64,000 nt of DNA. Origin: Nocardia miyunensis NBRC 108239. Lineage in GTDB: Bacteria; Actinomycetota; Actinomycetes; Mycobacteriales; Mycobacteriaceae. The notes under the pieces were generated by a model that had not been told where the DNA came from, did no database searches, and saw only the letters and a list, made by a program, of their open reading frames with translations. The stretch covers positions 1-64,000 of the forward strand of contig NZ_BDBQ01000074.1 of NCBI RefSeq assembly GCF_001613065.1, in the 5' to 3' direction. Below are positions 7,831-16,844 of the stretch, one piece after another. Position 1 is the stretch's first letter. Every line of letters begins with the position of its first letter. The position numbers and the translations under genes were made by a program.

Positions 7831-9135
7831 TCAGACCGGGGTCGTGTGTTCGGCGTGGCGACGGCCCAGGTTCGCTCGCATATGGCTGTAGCCGTGCAGG
7901 GTGAACAGCGGTCGGCGCTGTGGTAGGCCGTCGAGTTGCAGGTCGGGGAAGCGGTCGAACAGTGCGCGCAGGGCGTGCACGGCCTCCATCCTGGCCAGGC
8001 TGGCGCCGAGACAGGCGTGGATGCCCGAGGAGAACGTCAGGTGATCCTTGGCGTTGTCGCGGGTGATATCGAAACGGTCCGGCGCGGCGAAGACCTTCGG
8101 ATCGCGATTGGCGCCGGCCAGTGACAACACGATGGTCGTGCCCTTGGGCATCCGGATGCCCTCGTACTCCACCTCGCGCAGCGCGACCCGCCCGGTGTTC
8201 TGTACGGGCGCGTCGAAACGCAGCACCTCTTCGACGGCGTTGGGCCACAGCTCCGGATCCTCGCGCAGTTTCGCGAGCTGGTCGGGATGGTCGAGCAGTT
8301 GCACGATGGCATTGCCGATCAGGTTGACCGTGGTTTCGAAACCGGCGCCCATCAACAGGCTCGCGGTGGCCTTCAGATCGTTGTCGTCGAGTTCGCCCGC
8401 GGTGATCAGGCTGGACAGAATGTCCTCGCCGGGGGAGCGGCGCAACTTCGCGAGGTGCTCGTCGGCGTATGCGTCCATCTCGGCGATGGCTGCCACGGCG
8501 CTGCGATAGGAGGGCCACGGGATGCCGATGTCCAGCAGCGGGCTGATCGCATCGCCCCAGCCGAGGAAGCGATCCTTCGCGCTGTGCGGGAAGCCGAGCA
8601 TCTCGGAGATGATCGCGATCGGCACCTGCGCGGCGAAATCGGCCACCAGATCGGCCGAACCGTTCGCGGGCAAGGCGTCCAGCAGCTCCTCGGTGACCGA
8701 TTCGACGCGCGCGTGCAGCCTGCCGATCGCCCGCGGGGTGAACGCCGCCGAGACCGACCGACGCATCCGGGTGTGCTCGGGCGGATCGATGACCAGCATG
8801 GACGGCGGTTCCATCGGATTCGGCGGGAGCGGGGCCAGCGTGGTCAGTCCGCGCAGCGGGCGGGGGATGTCGAAGCTCTCCGCCGCGCGCACACCCATCG
8901 CATTGTCGCGCAGGATGCTCCGGCACAGATCGTGTTCGACGGTCATCCGGGCGAACGGCCCGCCGACCAGGCGTCCGCGCGCCCGTATCGACTCGAGCAG
9001 CGGGTACGGATCATGAGTCGTCGCGGGGTCGCCGAACAGCTGCGCGAGTGGATCGCCACGCCGGGCGTACGCCTTCAGTGCCAGCCGCGGCGCACCTTGC
9101 ACCGACATCCACCGCATCCAGTACAGCGGCCTCAT
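7831..9135 (-). CDS. Cytochrome P450
   Basis: The 434-residue protein shows all the P450 landmarks. There is an I-helix segment LLMGAGFETTVN, a K-helix ExxR in AVEEVLRFDAP, and the heme-cysteine loop FSSGIHACLGASLARMEA with the axial Cys. It is soluble, as bacterial P450s are, and needs a ferredoxin and reductase that are not encoded nearby. The substrate cannot be told from sequence. I chose the ATG at 9135, where a G-rich ribosome-binding site precedes the codon; an in-frame upstream GTG would add 13 residues. A 14-bp palindrome lies about 90 bp upstream. Confidence 0.92.
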   Translation of the reverse strand: MRPLYWMRWMSVQGAPRLALKAYARRGDPLAQLFGDPATTHDPYPLLESIRARGRLVGGPFARMTVEHDLCRSILRDNAMGVRAAESFDIPRPLRGLTTLAPLPPNPMEPPSMLVIDPPEHTRMRRSVSAAFTPRAIGRLHARVESVTEELLDALPANGSADLVADFAAQVPIAIISEMLGFPHSAKDRFLGWGDAISPLLDIGIPWPSYRSAVAAIAEMDAYADEHLAKLRRSPGEDILSSLITAGELDDNDLKATASLLMGAGFETTVNLIGNAIVQLLDHPDQLAKLREDPELWPNAVEEVLRFDAPVQNTGRVALREVEYEGIRMPKGTTIVLSLAGANRDPKVFAAPDRFDITRDNAKDHLTFSSGIHACLGASLARMEAVHALRALFDRFPDLQLDGLPQRRPLFTLHGYSHMRANLGRRHAEHTTPV

Positions 9136-9224
9136 CGCTACCCCCAATCGTCGTTTCGTCCATTCGGCATCCACGGTACGTACGCGTACAGTCCGCGGAA
9201 ACGTCCTACGGTCGGACTCGAACC

Positions 9225-9238
9225 CCTACCGCGGTAGG
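9225..9238. promoter_or_regulatory. 14-bp perfect palindrome upstream of the P450 gene
   Basis: CCTACCGCGGTAGG is a perfect palindrome about 90 bp upstream of the P450 start. Nearby lies a second, imperfect dyad (GTCC-7 nt-GGAC, 9203-9217). The layout suits a dimeric repressor in the promoter region. The cognate regulator is not identified in this window. Confidence 0.4.
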
Positions 9239-9376
9239 ACTGCCACGTCCGATGCTACGAGCGCGATACCAGGACGTACACACTTCTGTCCCAGCCGCAC
9301 CCGCTACTCGCGGACACGCCGACGACAGCCTTCGAACCGTGTGCGGATCCACGAACGGGGTGCGTCCTGCAACCGA

Positions 9377-10093
9377 TCAGGACCGCGTGCGGGTGACGTG
9401 CTCGGTGCTGACCCGGTGCTCACGTTTCGCCGGATCGGCATTGTCGACCTGTACCAGCGACGCGCCCGCCGCGTACACCGCGAGCAGACCGTCGATCACC
9501 TCGTCGGAGGTGCCCCAGGGTGTTTCGGACAGAACCCGATCCTGCTCCGAGAACCCTTGCCGCACAGCGGATTTACGAGATTCCGCCAGAACGTCGGCGA
9601 CGGATGTGCCCGCCAGCGCGACGCCCGCGCCACGCGGGTGGAACTGATCGCCGTGCGCCCGCACGGACGTCGCGAAATCGGTGACGCCCAGCGGCAGATC
9701 ACGCACCGGCCCGCCCATCGCGTCCAGCGAGAGCGCCGCCACCTCGGCGATGTGGTCTACCTCGTCGAGCCGCTGCGCGGTGGCCAGCGCGAGTTCGGCG
9801 TCGTCGTCGGGCCGCAGCACCACCTCCGCACCGGCCCACCAGCAGCCCAGCAGCACCGCGGCGGTCTGCCAGTGCGCGGGCAGCAGCACCGCGACCCGCG
9901 CGCCGGGGGTGAGACCGAATTCGTCGCGGATCAGGTTGGCGGTCTTGGCCGCCCAGTTGGCCAGGGTGAGGGCGGACAGTTCGATGCGAGCGCCGGTGGC
10001 GTCGTCGTAGTAGGTGATCCGCGGTCCGGCAGGGTCCCGGGCGAGGATCGGCTCCAGGAGCGCATCAGTGAGAGTCTGGTTCAGTTCACGCAT
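9377..10093 (-). CDS. TIGR03089 family protein (AMP-ligase-like fragment)
   Basis: This 238-residue protein resembles the N-terminal part of acyl-CoA/AMP-forming ligases (ARIELSALTLANWAAKTANLI, GARVAVLLPAHWQTAAVLLGCWWAGAEVV) but stops before the ATP-binding and adenylation motifs. That architecture is characteristic of the actinobacterial TIGR03089 family. Catalysis as a stand-alone ligase is therefore unlikely and its role is unknown. Its ATG lies within the 3' end of the upstream LCP gene (13-bp overlap), so the two are co-translated. From memory, the same pair occurs beside rmlD in mycobacteria (Rv3267-Rv3268), linking it loosely to cell-wall assembly. Confidence 0.85.
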   Translation of the reverse strand: MRELNQTLTDALLEPILARDPAGPRITYYDDATGARIELSALTLANWAAKTANLIRDEFGLTPGARVAVLLPAHWQTAAVLLGCWWAGAEVVLRPDDDAELALATAQRLDEVDHIAEVAALSLDAMGGPVRDLPLGVTDFATSVRAHGDQFHPRGAGVALAGTSVADVLAESRKSAVRQGFSEQDRVLSETPWGTSDEVIDGLLAVYAAGASLVQVDNADPAKREHRVSTEHVTRTRS

Positions 10094-11601
10094 TTCGGTC
10101 CGTTCTGCCCTGCGTCGATGGGAGCCGCGGGCGGGACCGGAGTCGCGGTGCTCGAGCTCGAGCTCGAACTTCCCGACATGTCGAACAGTTCGCCCGCCGC
10201 CGAGCCCGGACCAGAGTAGTCACCGGCCAGCACCACCCGAACGGCCCCCTCCGGCGTCCCCGGAACGGCCCGCACCGGCAGCCCGCCCAGCGCCTTGGCC
10301 ACCGCCTCGGCCTTGGGGTCGGAGGTGCTGGCCGCCAGCACCCGGCTCGTCGACACCGGAGCGCCCGACCAGTTGTCCACCGTTCCGGTGCGGAATCCCT
10401 TGCCCGCCAATGCCTGTGCCACCTGTCCGGCCAATCCGGAGGTGTCGCTGGCGTTGTACACGTCCGCGGTCACCTGCGAGGGGGTGACGCCGCCCGAGCC
10501 GGATCGGCCGACCAGCGACGCGACATAGGTATGGACCGCGGACGAATCCACCCGCACCACCGATTCGCCGTTGTCGGTGGTGCCGTTGAGATCGGCCACC
10601 GGGATCGTCTCGAAGCGCACCTGCCCGCCGGAGAGATCCTGCAACTGCTTCAGGAAATCCAGCACGTCCCACTTGTCGTCCAGCACGATCGTGCGGCCCA
10701 TCGCCTTGCTGAGCGCGTCCAGCTTCGACGGATTGGCCAGGATCTTCGCACTGAGCGCCTGATGTACCAGCGAGGCCATGTACGCCTGCTGACGCACGAT
10801 CCGGTCCAGATCCCCGCGCGGCAGATCGTGCCGCTGACGCACGAAACTCAGCGCCTGCGCGCCGTTGAGCCGCTGGACACCCGCCGAGAAGTCCGCACCC
10901 GACATCGGTTCGTCGACCGCGTTGTTCAGACAGACCTGCACCCCGCCCACGGCATCGGTGAGCAGGACGAACCCCAGCAGCCCCACCTCGGCGTAGTGGT
11001 CGACGGTGATACCGGTCAGACCGGCCACCGTCTTGATCAGCGCCTCGCGCCCGGCCTTGGTGGACTCCTTGTCCGCCTCGGCATCCGAGACGCCCTTCGC
11101 GGCGAGCTTCTGCCGGGCCAGCTCCTTGGTCGACCCGTACGCTGAATTGATCTTGCCCATGCCGATGCCGGGAATGTTCACGTAGGAGTCACGCGGTATC
11201 GAGATCGCCGTGGCCGAGCGGCCGTTGTTGGGTATGCGGATCAGGATGATCGTGTCGGTGTTGGTGCCGACCTCGTCCCCGGCGTGCAGCATCGCCCGTT
11301 CGGTCTTGCTGAGCGGATTTCCGTGCGCGTCGGTGCGGCTGTCGATGCCGACCATGAGAATGTCGGTGGCCCCGTCACTGCCGCCGCCGAGGCCCAGATC
11401 GCCGATCCGCTCGATGCCGGAGATCAGTCCGTCGATGCTGTGCCAGCCGAAACCGGTGACGATGAAGACCAGGGCGGCGAGCGCCGCGACCAGTACCCGG
11501 CCCGGATGGGCGCGAGGCGATCGAGCTGGGCGGGCGTAAGACAGCTTCTGCGGCAATGCTCTGATCCTTTCGGCCACGCCCTGAAGAAATTTTTCACGCA
11601 T
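10081..11601 (-). CDS. LCP (LytR-CpsA-Psr) family cell-wall polymer ligase
   Basis: The 506-residue protein has a cytoplasmic N-terminus, one membrane segment (VLVAALAALVFIVTGFG, about residues 37-53), and then an extracytoplasmic LCP domain. The LCP motifs include DILMVGIDSRTD, the conserved Arg/Asp segment SIPRDSYVNIPG and RQRHDLPRGDLDRI. A LytR_C domain follows (VYNASDTSGLAGQVAQALAGKGF) and then a Ser-rich tail. In Mycobacteriales, LCP enzymes attach arabinogalactan to peptidoglycan by phosphotransfer from a polyprenyl-linked donor. The gene is divergent from rmlD and wbbL, which make the rhamnose linker this enzyme class attaches. It is the first gene of a two-gene unit with the TIGR03089 gene. 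Confidence 0.92.
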   Translation of the reverse strand: MREKFLQGVAERIRALPQKLSYARPARSPRAHPGRVLVAALAALVFIVTGFGWHSIDGLISGIERIGDLGLGGGSDGATDILMVGIDSRTDAHGNPLSKTERAMLHAGDEVGTNTDTIILIRIPNNGRSATAISIPRDSYVNIPGIGMGKINSAYGSTKELARQKLAAKGVSDAEADKESTKAGREALIKTVAGLTGITVDHYAEVGLLGFVLLTDAVGGVQVCLNNAVDEPMSGADFSAGVQRLNGAQALSFVRQRHDLPRGDLDRIVRQQAYMASLVHQALSAKILANPSKLDALSKAMGRTIVLDDKWDVLDFLKQLQDLSGGQVRFETIPVADLNGTTDNGESVVRVDSSAVHTYVASLVGRSGSGGVTPSQVTADVYNASDTSGLAGQVAQALAGKGFRTGTVDNWSGAPVSTSRVLAASTSDPKAEAVAKALGGLPVRAVPGTPEGAVRVVLAGDYSGPGSAAGELFDMSGSSSSSSSTATPVPPAAPIDAGQNGPKCVN

Positions 11602-11682
11602 CGACCCCGTGATTCGAGGCTAGCCAACACAGTCGCGGGCACACCTGAGGCGCGACGGGCGTGGCGTGCCAGACTGGCCCGC

Positions 11683-12549
11683 GTGTGCCCAGAAATTTCC
11701 AGGCGTGTAGTGGTGACCGGCGCGGGTGGACAACTCGGCCGAGCCGTGCGCGCCCAGGCTCCCGATGTCGTGGCGTTGCGCCGCGAGGATCTCGACATCA
11801 CCGACGCCACGGAAGTGCGCGCCGCCCTCGAACCCGGTGACGTGGTGCTCAACTGCGCCGCCTACACGGCGGTCGACGCCGCCGAATCCGATGTCGAGGG
11901 CGCGTTCGCCCGCAACGAGACCGGCCCGGCGGTGCTGGCGGCGGCGTGTACCGCGCTGGGCGCCACACTGATTCACATCTCCACCGACTACGTCTTCGAC
12001 GGGACCGGAACCCGCCCTTACGAACCCGGCGACCCGACCGGGCCCACAACCGTGTACGGCCGCTCCAAACTGGCCGGCGAACAGGCTGTGCTGCGCTCGG
12101 CGCCCGATGCGCACATCGTGCGCACGGCCTGGGTGTACACCGGTGAGCAGCGCGATTTCGTCGCGACAATGCGTCGGCTGGAACGCGAACGCGAGACTGT
12201 CTCGGTCGTGAACGACCAGATCGGTTCACCCACCTTCGCTCCGGACCTGGCCGCGGGCCTGCTCGAGCTGGTTCGTTCTGCCGCGGCCGGTGGGCACGGC
12301 ATCGCGCCGATCCTGCACGCCACCAACGCCGGACAGTCCAGCTGGTTCGAATTGGCTCGCGCGGTCTTCGCCGGGGTAGGCGCGGATCCGGAACGGGTGC
12401 GTCCGTGCAGCAGTGCGGAATATCCGAGTTCCACACCGCGCCCGGCATATTCGGTGTTGTCCAACCGTGCCTGGACCGAGTCGGGGCTGACTCCGCTGCG
12501 TGATTGGCGGCTCGCACTCGCCGACGCGCTGGCCCGGCCGGACCAGTAG
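11683..12549 (+). CDS. rmlD: dTDP-4-dehydrorhamnose reductase
   Basis: The protein has 288 residues, the usual length. It has the SDR-fold N-terminal nucleotide-binding motif GAGGQLG, the LNCAAYTAVDAAE segment, the active-site STDYVFDG (Ser/Thr) and YGRSKLAGE (catalytic YxxxK). It catalyses the last step of dTDP-L-rhamnose synthesis, supplying rhamnose for the arabinogalactan linker. The GTG at 11683 puts the Rossmann motif about 12 residues from the N-terminus as expected; the open frame extends upstream without similarity. wbbL follows after 9 bp, so the two form an operon. Confidence 0.93.
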   Translation: MCPEISRRVVVTGAGGQLGRAVRAQAPDVVALRREDLDITDATEVRAALEPGDVVLNCAAYTAVDAAESDVEGAFARNETGPAVLAAACTALGATLIHISTDYVFDGTGTRPYEPGDPTGPTTVYGRSKLAGEQAVLRSAPDAHIVRTAWVYTGEQRDFVATMRRLERERETVSVVNDQIGSPTFAPDLAAGLLELVRSAAAGGHGIAPILHATNAGQSSWFELARAVFAGVGADPERVRPCSSAEYPSSTPRPAYSVLSNRAWTESGLTPLRDWRLALADALARPDQ

Positions 12550-12558
12550 GCTGCACCG

Positions 12559-13476
12559 GTGAACTCTTCGGATGCAGTAGAACGGCACGACGGTGAGACG
12601 ATCCCTCGGCCCCGTCTGGTCGTGGTCACCGTGACCTATTCGCCCGGCGAGCACCTCGAGCACTTCATCAGTACCCTGACCACCGCCACCGCTGAGAAAC
12701 CGCAGGTCATCCTGGCCGACAACGGTTCGGACGACGGGACTCCCGAACTCGCGGCCGATGCGAACGAACATGTGCGGCTGCTGCGGACCGGCGGCAACAT
12801 CGGATACGGCGGCGCGATCAACCGGGCCGTGGCGGAGATCGATCCGGAGATCGAGTACATCCTGATCGCCAATCCGGACATCCGCTGGGGTACCGATTCG
12901 ATCGACACTCTGCTCGAGGCAGCCCAACGCTGGCCGCGCGCCGGGGCGATCGGCCCGATGGTGCGCGAACCCGACGGCAGCGTGTACCCGTCCGCGCGCT
13001 CGGTGCCCGGAGTGCTCGATGGCGCCGGGCATGCCGTCCTGGGCAGCATCTGGCCGGGCAATCCCTGGACACAGCGTTATCGTCAGGACAACGAGCAGAT
13101 CGCCGAACGCACCGTGGGCTGGCTCTCGGGCTCCTGCCTGCTGGTGCGCCGCGCCGCGTTCGACAGCATCGACGGCTTCGATTCCCGGTACTTCATGTAC
13201 ATGGAGGACGTCGATTTCGGCGACCGGATGGGACGCGCGGGCTGGCACAATGTGTTCGTGCCGTCCGCGGAGGTCACGCACGCCAAGGGCCATGCGGCCG
13301 GACGCAATCCCGAAACGATGCTGCCCGCCCATCACGCGTCGGCGTATCGTTTCCAGGCCGATCGGCATCCGCACTGGTGGCAGGCACCGTTGCGGTGGGC
13401 GCTCAAGGCGGGACTTGCGATTCGCTGCAGGCTTGCGGTTCGATCTGCGCTGCGCGAACGTGACGCACAGCGTTAG
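12559..13476 (+). CDS. wbbL: Rhamnosyltransferase WbbL (galactan linker)
   Basis: This 305-residue GT2-type glycosyltransferase has a nucleotide-binding VVVTVTYSPGEHL start, ILADNGSDDGT, GGNIGYGGAINRA and the metal-coordinating region IANPDIRW. The acceptor region includes FMYMEDVDFGDRMGRAGW. In mycobacteria WbbL transfers rhamnose from dTDP-rhamnose to GlcNAc-PP-decaprenol, building the disaccharide linker between peptidoglycan and galactan, an essential step. It follows rmlD by 9 bp and precedes manB by 53 bp. The start is GTG. It acts at the cytoplasmic face of the membrane on a lipid-linked acceptor. Confidence 0.93.
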   Translation: MNSSDAVERHDGETIPRPRLVVVTVTYSPGEHLEHFISTLTTATAEKPQVILADNGSDDGTPELAADANEHVRLLRTGGNIGYGGAINRAVAEIDPEIEYILIANPDIRWGTDSIDTLLEAAQRWPRAGAIGPMVREPDGSVYPSARSVPGVLDGAGHAVLGSIWPGNPWTQRYRQDNEQIAERTVGWLSGSCLLVRRAAFDSIDGFDSRYFMYMEDVDFGDRMGRAGWHNVFVPSAEVTHAKGHAAGRNPETMLPAHHASAYRFQADRHPHWWQAPLRWALKAGLAIRCRLAVRSALRERDAQR

Positions 13477-13529
13477 CGCGACGACTTTCACCCACGCGCG
13501 CGTGGACCGAACCTGACAAGGGGAGATTG

Positions 13530-14648
13530 ATGGCGGACAACGCTGTGTCGAACGGCGGCAGCGCCGGGCCCGAGCCCGCCGCGACGGCCGATGCGGTGAT
13601 CCTGGTCGGCGGCCAGGGCACCCGGCTGCGCCCGCTGACGCTCTCCGCGCCCAAACCGATGTTGCCCGTCGCGGGTCTGCCTTTCCTGCATCATCTGCTG
13701 GCCAGGATCGCCGACGCGGGTATCACGCACGTGGTGCTGGGCACCTCGTTCAAGGCCGAGGTGTTCGAGGAGCATTTCGGGGACGGCGCCGAACTCGGGC
13801 TCGACCTGGAGTACGTCACCGAGACCGAGCCGCTGGGCACCGGTGGCGGCATCCGCAACGTGCTGCCCAGACTGCGCGGGGACACCGTGCTGGTCTTCAA
13901 CGGCGATGTGCTCGGCGGTGCGGATCTGGGCGCGATACTCGACACGCATGTCGCGACCCAGGCCGATGTGACACTGCATCTGGAACGGGTGGGCGATCCG
14001 CGGGCCTTCGGCTGTGTGCCCACCGACGAGTCGGGCCGGGTCACCGCATTCCTGGAGAAGACCCAGGATCCGCCGACCGATCAGATCAACGCCGGTTGCT
14101 ACGTGTTCCGCCGCGAGTACATCGAGAAGATCCCGACCGGGCGTCCGGTGTCGGTGGAGCGTGAGGTGTTCCCGTCCTTGCTGGCCGAGGGTGCGCACAT
14201 CCAGGGCCACGTGGACGTCTCGTACTGGCGCGATATGGGCACGCCCGAGGATTTCGTGCGTGGTTCGGCGGATCTGGTGCGCGGTATCGCACCCTCGCCC
14301 GCCCTGCCCGGCCAGCGCGGTGAATCGCTGGTGCATCCCGGGGCCGGTGTGGCCCCCGGTGCGCTGCTGATCGGCGGCACGGTAGTCGGACGCGGCGCGG
14401 AGGTCGGCGCGGGTGCGCGCCTGGACGGCGCTGTGCTGTTCGACGGCGCACGCGTGGAAGCCGGTGCGACAGTGGAACGTTCGATCATCGGCTTCGGCGC
14501 CCGCATCGGGCCGCGCGCCCTGGTCCGTGACGCCGTGATCGGCGACGGCGCGAGTGTCGGCGCTCGCTGCGAACTCCTGCGCGGCGCCCGCATCTGGCCC
14601 GGCGTCGAGCTGCCCGACGGCGGAATCCGATTCTCCACGGACGTCTAG
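13530..14648 (+). CDS. manB: Mannose-1-phosphate guanylyltransferase (ManB type)
   Basis: The 372-residue protein has a nucleotidyltransferase N-domain with the signature GGQGTRLRPLT followed by KPMLPVAG, and a C-terminal left-handed beta-helix of hexapeptide repeats (about residues 270-350, rich in GA/GARV units). It makes GDP-mannose from mannose-1-phosphate and GTP, feeding lipoarabinomannan, PIM and lipomannan synthesis. GGGGAG at 13520-13525 sits close before ATG 13530; an overlapping TTG at 13527 is the alternative. A 14-bp palindrome (13492-13505) lies in the leader. A perfect stem-loop after the stop ends the rmlD-wbbL-manB unit. Confidence 0.93.
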   Translation: MADNAVSNGGSAGPEPAATADAVILVGGQGTRLRPLTLSAPKPMLPVAGLPFLHHLLARIADAGITHVVLGTSFKAEVFEEHFGDGAELGLDLEYVTETEPLGTGGGIRNVLPRLRGDTVLVFNGDVLGGADLGAILDTHVATQADVTLHLERVGDPRAFGCVPTDESGRVTAFLEKTQDPPTDQINAGCYVFRREYIEKIPTGRPVSVEREVFPSLLAEGAHIQGHVDVSYWRDMGTPEDFVRGSADLVRGIAPSPALPGQRGESLVHPGAGVAPGALLIGGTVVGRGAEVGAGARLDGAVLFDGARVEAGATVERSIIGFGARIGPRALVRDAVIGDGASVGARCELLRGARIWPGVELPDGGIRFSTDV

Positions 14649-14671
14649 GAATTCATGTCCGGGTCGCGGCT

Positions 14672-14699
14672 CGGGCAACGTCTGCGGTGACGTTGCCCG
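14672..14699 (+). terminator. Stem-loop terminator of rmlD-wbbL-manB
   Basis: CGGGCAACGT (14672-14681) pairs perfectly with ACGTTGCCCG (14690-14699) around an 8-nt loop. The stem can be extended outward by GCGGC/GCCGC with one bulged T. It has no T-tract, as is common for actinobacterial terminators. It starts 23 bp after the manB stop. Confidence 0.7.
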
Positions 14700-14756
14700 G
14701 CCGCGGTGCCGAGTCCGGCTGCGGTGCATTGAGCATGATTGCACATGGCTACATTG

Positions 14757-14771
14757 TCTAGCGATGCTAGA
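14757..14771. promoter_or_regulatory. Palindromic operator of the TetR gene
   Basis: TCTAGC-GAT-GCTAGA is a perfect 6-bp inverted repeat with a 3-nt spacer, ending 8 bp before the TetR start codon. This position and form are typical of TetR autoregulation, and a TAGAAT -10-like element overlaps the right arm. The FAD oxidoreductase gene downstream lies within 16 bp of the TetR stop and is probably controlled from the same site. Confidence 0.6.
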
Positions 14772-14779
14772 ATTTGTCC

Positions 14780-15352
14780 ATGAGCACCCAGACGCGACGC
14801 GAACGGCAGCGGGCCGAGCGGCATCAGCTGATCATCGATACCGCGCGGGAGATCGCCGAGACGCAGGGCTGGGATGCGGTGACCGTGCGACGGCTGGCCG
14901 AGGCGATCGAATACAGCCAGCCCGTGCTGTACAGCCATTTCAGCGGGCGCGACGCGATCGTGGCCGCGGTCGCCGAACAGGGGTGCGCCGAGATGGCGGT
15001 TCGATCCCGGGAGTTGCGCACGGCGGCGCGGACCCCGGAACAGGCCCTGACCGCCGTCGCGAGCGGTTATCTGGACTTCGCGCGGGACAGTCCCGCCCTG
15101 TACGACGCGATGTTCGTGCAGAAGGTGGATCTCACCTTCGGCGAGGGCGCGCCGCAGGCGCTGCAGGACGCGTTCGCCGAACTGGCGGCGGTATTCGCAC
15201 CCTTCGCCGGTGAACACGACGTGGAGACCTTCACCGAGGTCGGCTGGGCGGCGTTGCACGGGCTGGCGACGCTGGAACAGCACAGCAGGCTGCGGCCGGA
15301 CTTTCGTGACCAGCGCCTCGCCCTTCTCGTGACCCACTGGACACAACGCTGA
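14780..15352 (+). CDS. TetR/AcrR family transcriptional regulator
   Basis: The product has 190 residues. The N-terminal helix-turn-helix of the family is clear: RHQLIIDTAREIAETQGWDAVTVRRLAEAIEYSQPVLYSHFSGRDAIVAAVAE in overlapping pieces covers residues 15-65. The C-terminal ligand-binding and dimerisation domain is of the WHG/TetR_C type. The start at ATG 14780 follows a palindromic operator; TTG at 14774 is possible. The adjacent oxidoreductase starts 16 bp after the stop and is the likely target along with the gene itself. The ligand is unknown. Confidence 0.9.
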   Translation: MSTQTRRERQRAERHQLIIDTAREIAETQGWDAVTVRRLAEAIEYSQPVLYSHFSGRDAIVAAVAEQGCAEMAVRSRELRTAARTPEQALTAVASGYLDFARDSPALYDAMFVQKVDLTFGEGAPQALQDAFAELAAVFAPFAGEHDVETFTEVGWAALHGLATLEQHSRLRPDFRDQRLALLVTHWTQR

Positions 15353-15368
15353 GCATCTCGCACCTACC

Positions 15369-16844
15369 ATGGTGATCATGGACGTCGCCGTTGTCGGATC
15401 CGGGCCCAATGGTCTTGCCGCGGCGGTGATCTGCGCCCGTGCGGGACTTGACGTGCAGGTGTTCGAGGCGGCGGACACGCTCGGCGGCGGCTGCCGCACC
15501 GGCGAGGCGACCCTGCCCGGTTTCCGGCACGACGGGTGCGCGGGCGCGCATCCGATGGCGGTGGCCTCCCCGTTCTTCCGCGCCTTCGACCTGGCCGCGC
15601 AGGGGGTCGAGCTGCTCGCCCCCGAGATCTCCTACGCCCACCCGCTCGACGGCGGAACGGCAGGTCTGGCCTGGCGTGATCTGGATCGCACGGTGGCCGG
15701 GCTGGGCCGCGACGGTGCGTCGTGGGGGAGGCTGTTCGGGCCGCTGGTGCGCAACTGGCGCGAACTCGTCGCCCTGGCGATGTCCGACACCCGCCATCCG
15801 CCGCTGGACGCGATCACCGGTGTGCGCTTCGGCAGAAGGCTGCTGGAACAGGCATCGCCATTGTGGAACTTGCGTTTTCGGCAGGATGCCGCCGCCGCGC
15901 TGTTCACCGGAGTGGCCACGCACGCCATCGTTCCGCCGCGCGCATTCTCCGCCGCGGGCGTCGCACTGCTGCTGGGCACGCTCGCGCACGTCGACGGATG
16001 GGTGATTCCGCGGGGCGGCAGCCAAACCATCGTCGACGCGCTGGCTGCCGGACTCGAAGGGGCGGGCGGCCGCATCACGACCGGTCACCGCGTCGATTCG
16101 CTCGACGAATTGCACGGCGCGAATGCGATTCTGCTCGACACCGCGCCCGCGGAACTGCTGCGGCTGGGCGGTGATCGCCTGCCCGCGCGGTACGCCGCCC
16201 AACTCTCCCGGGTCCGCTACGGCGGTGCGGCCTGCAAGGTGGATTTCGCGCTGTCGGGACCGGTGCCGTGGCAGATGCGCGACTGCGCGCTGGCCGGGAC
16301 GCTACATCTGGTGGGCACGCGGGCCGAGGCGCTCGCGGTCGAGCGCGAGGTCGCCGCCGGGCGTCATGCCGATCGGCCGTACGTACTGGTCATCCAGCCC
16401 GGAGTAGTCGACGATTCCCGTGCGCCGCAGGGCAATCACACCCTCTACGCCTACGCGCACGTGCCCAATGGTTCCGCGCGCGACGTCAGCGCCGAGGTGA
16501 TCGCCCAGATCGAGCGTTTCGCACCGGGTTTCCGCGATCTGATCCTGGCGCAGCACGTCCGTACCGCCGCGCAGATGCCGTCGTACGACGCGAACTACGT
16601 CGGCGGAGACATCTCGGCGGGCGCGATGACCTTGCGCCAGACCCTGTTACGCCCCACCCCCCGCTGGAACCCCTACTCCACCGCGCTGCCCGGCGTCTAC
16701 CTCTGCTCGGCATCCACCCCGCCCGGACCGGGCGTGCACGGCATGTCCGGTCTGCACGCCGCATCCCACGCCCTGCGCACCCGCTTCGGCATCCGCACCG
16801 ACCCACTTGCTCTCGCCGCCGGAGCCGCACCGATCCCGGGGTGA
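15369..16844 (+). CDS. FAD-dependent oxidoreductase (phytoene desaturase-like)
   Basis: This 491-residue flavoprotein starts with the dinucleotide-binding motif VVGSGPNGLAAAV followed by VFEAADTLGGGC, the classic N-terminus of phytoene dehydrogenase-like amine oxidase-fold enzymes. A C-terminal FAD-binding segment GVYLCSASTPPGPGVHGMSGLHAA is also present. Actinobacterial members include carotenoid-related desaturases and uncharacterised NAD(P)/FAD oxidoreductases; no other carotenoid genes are nearby. ATG 15369 or 15378 could be the start, and neither has a strong ribosome-binding site, which fits co-transcription with the TetR gene 16 bp upstream. Confidence 0.88.
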   Translation: MVIMDVAVVGSGPNGLAAAVICARAGLDVQVFEAADTLGGGCRTGEATLPGFRHDGCAGAHPMAVASPFFRAFDLAAQGVELLAPEISYAHPLDGGTAGLAWRDLDRTVAGLGRDGASWGRLFGPLVRNWRELVALAMSDTRHPPLDAITGVRFGRRLLEQASPLWNLRFRQDAAAALFTGVATHAIVPPRAFSAAGVALLLGTLAHVDGWVIPRGGSQTIVDALAAGLEGAGGRITTGHRVDSLDELHGANAILLDTAPAELLRLGGDRLPARYAAQLSRVRYGGAACKVDFALSGPVPWQMRDCALAGTLHLVGTRAEALAVEREVAAGRHADRPYVLVIQPGVVDDSRAPQGNHTLYAYAHVPNGSARDVSAEVIAQIERFAPGFRDLILAQHVRTAAQMPSYDANYVGGDISAGAMTLRQTLLRPTPRWNPYSTALPGVYLCSASTPPGPGVHGMSGLHAASHALRTRFGIRTDPLALAAGAAPIPG

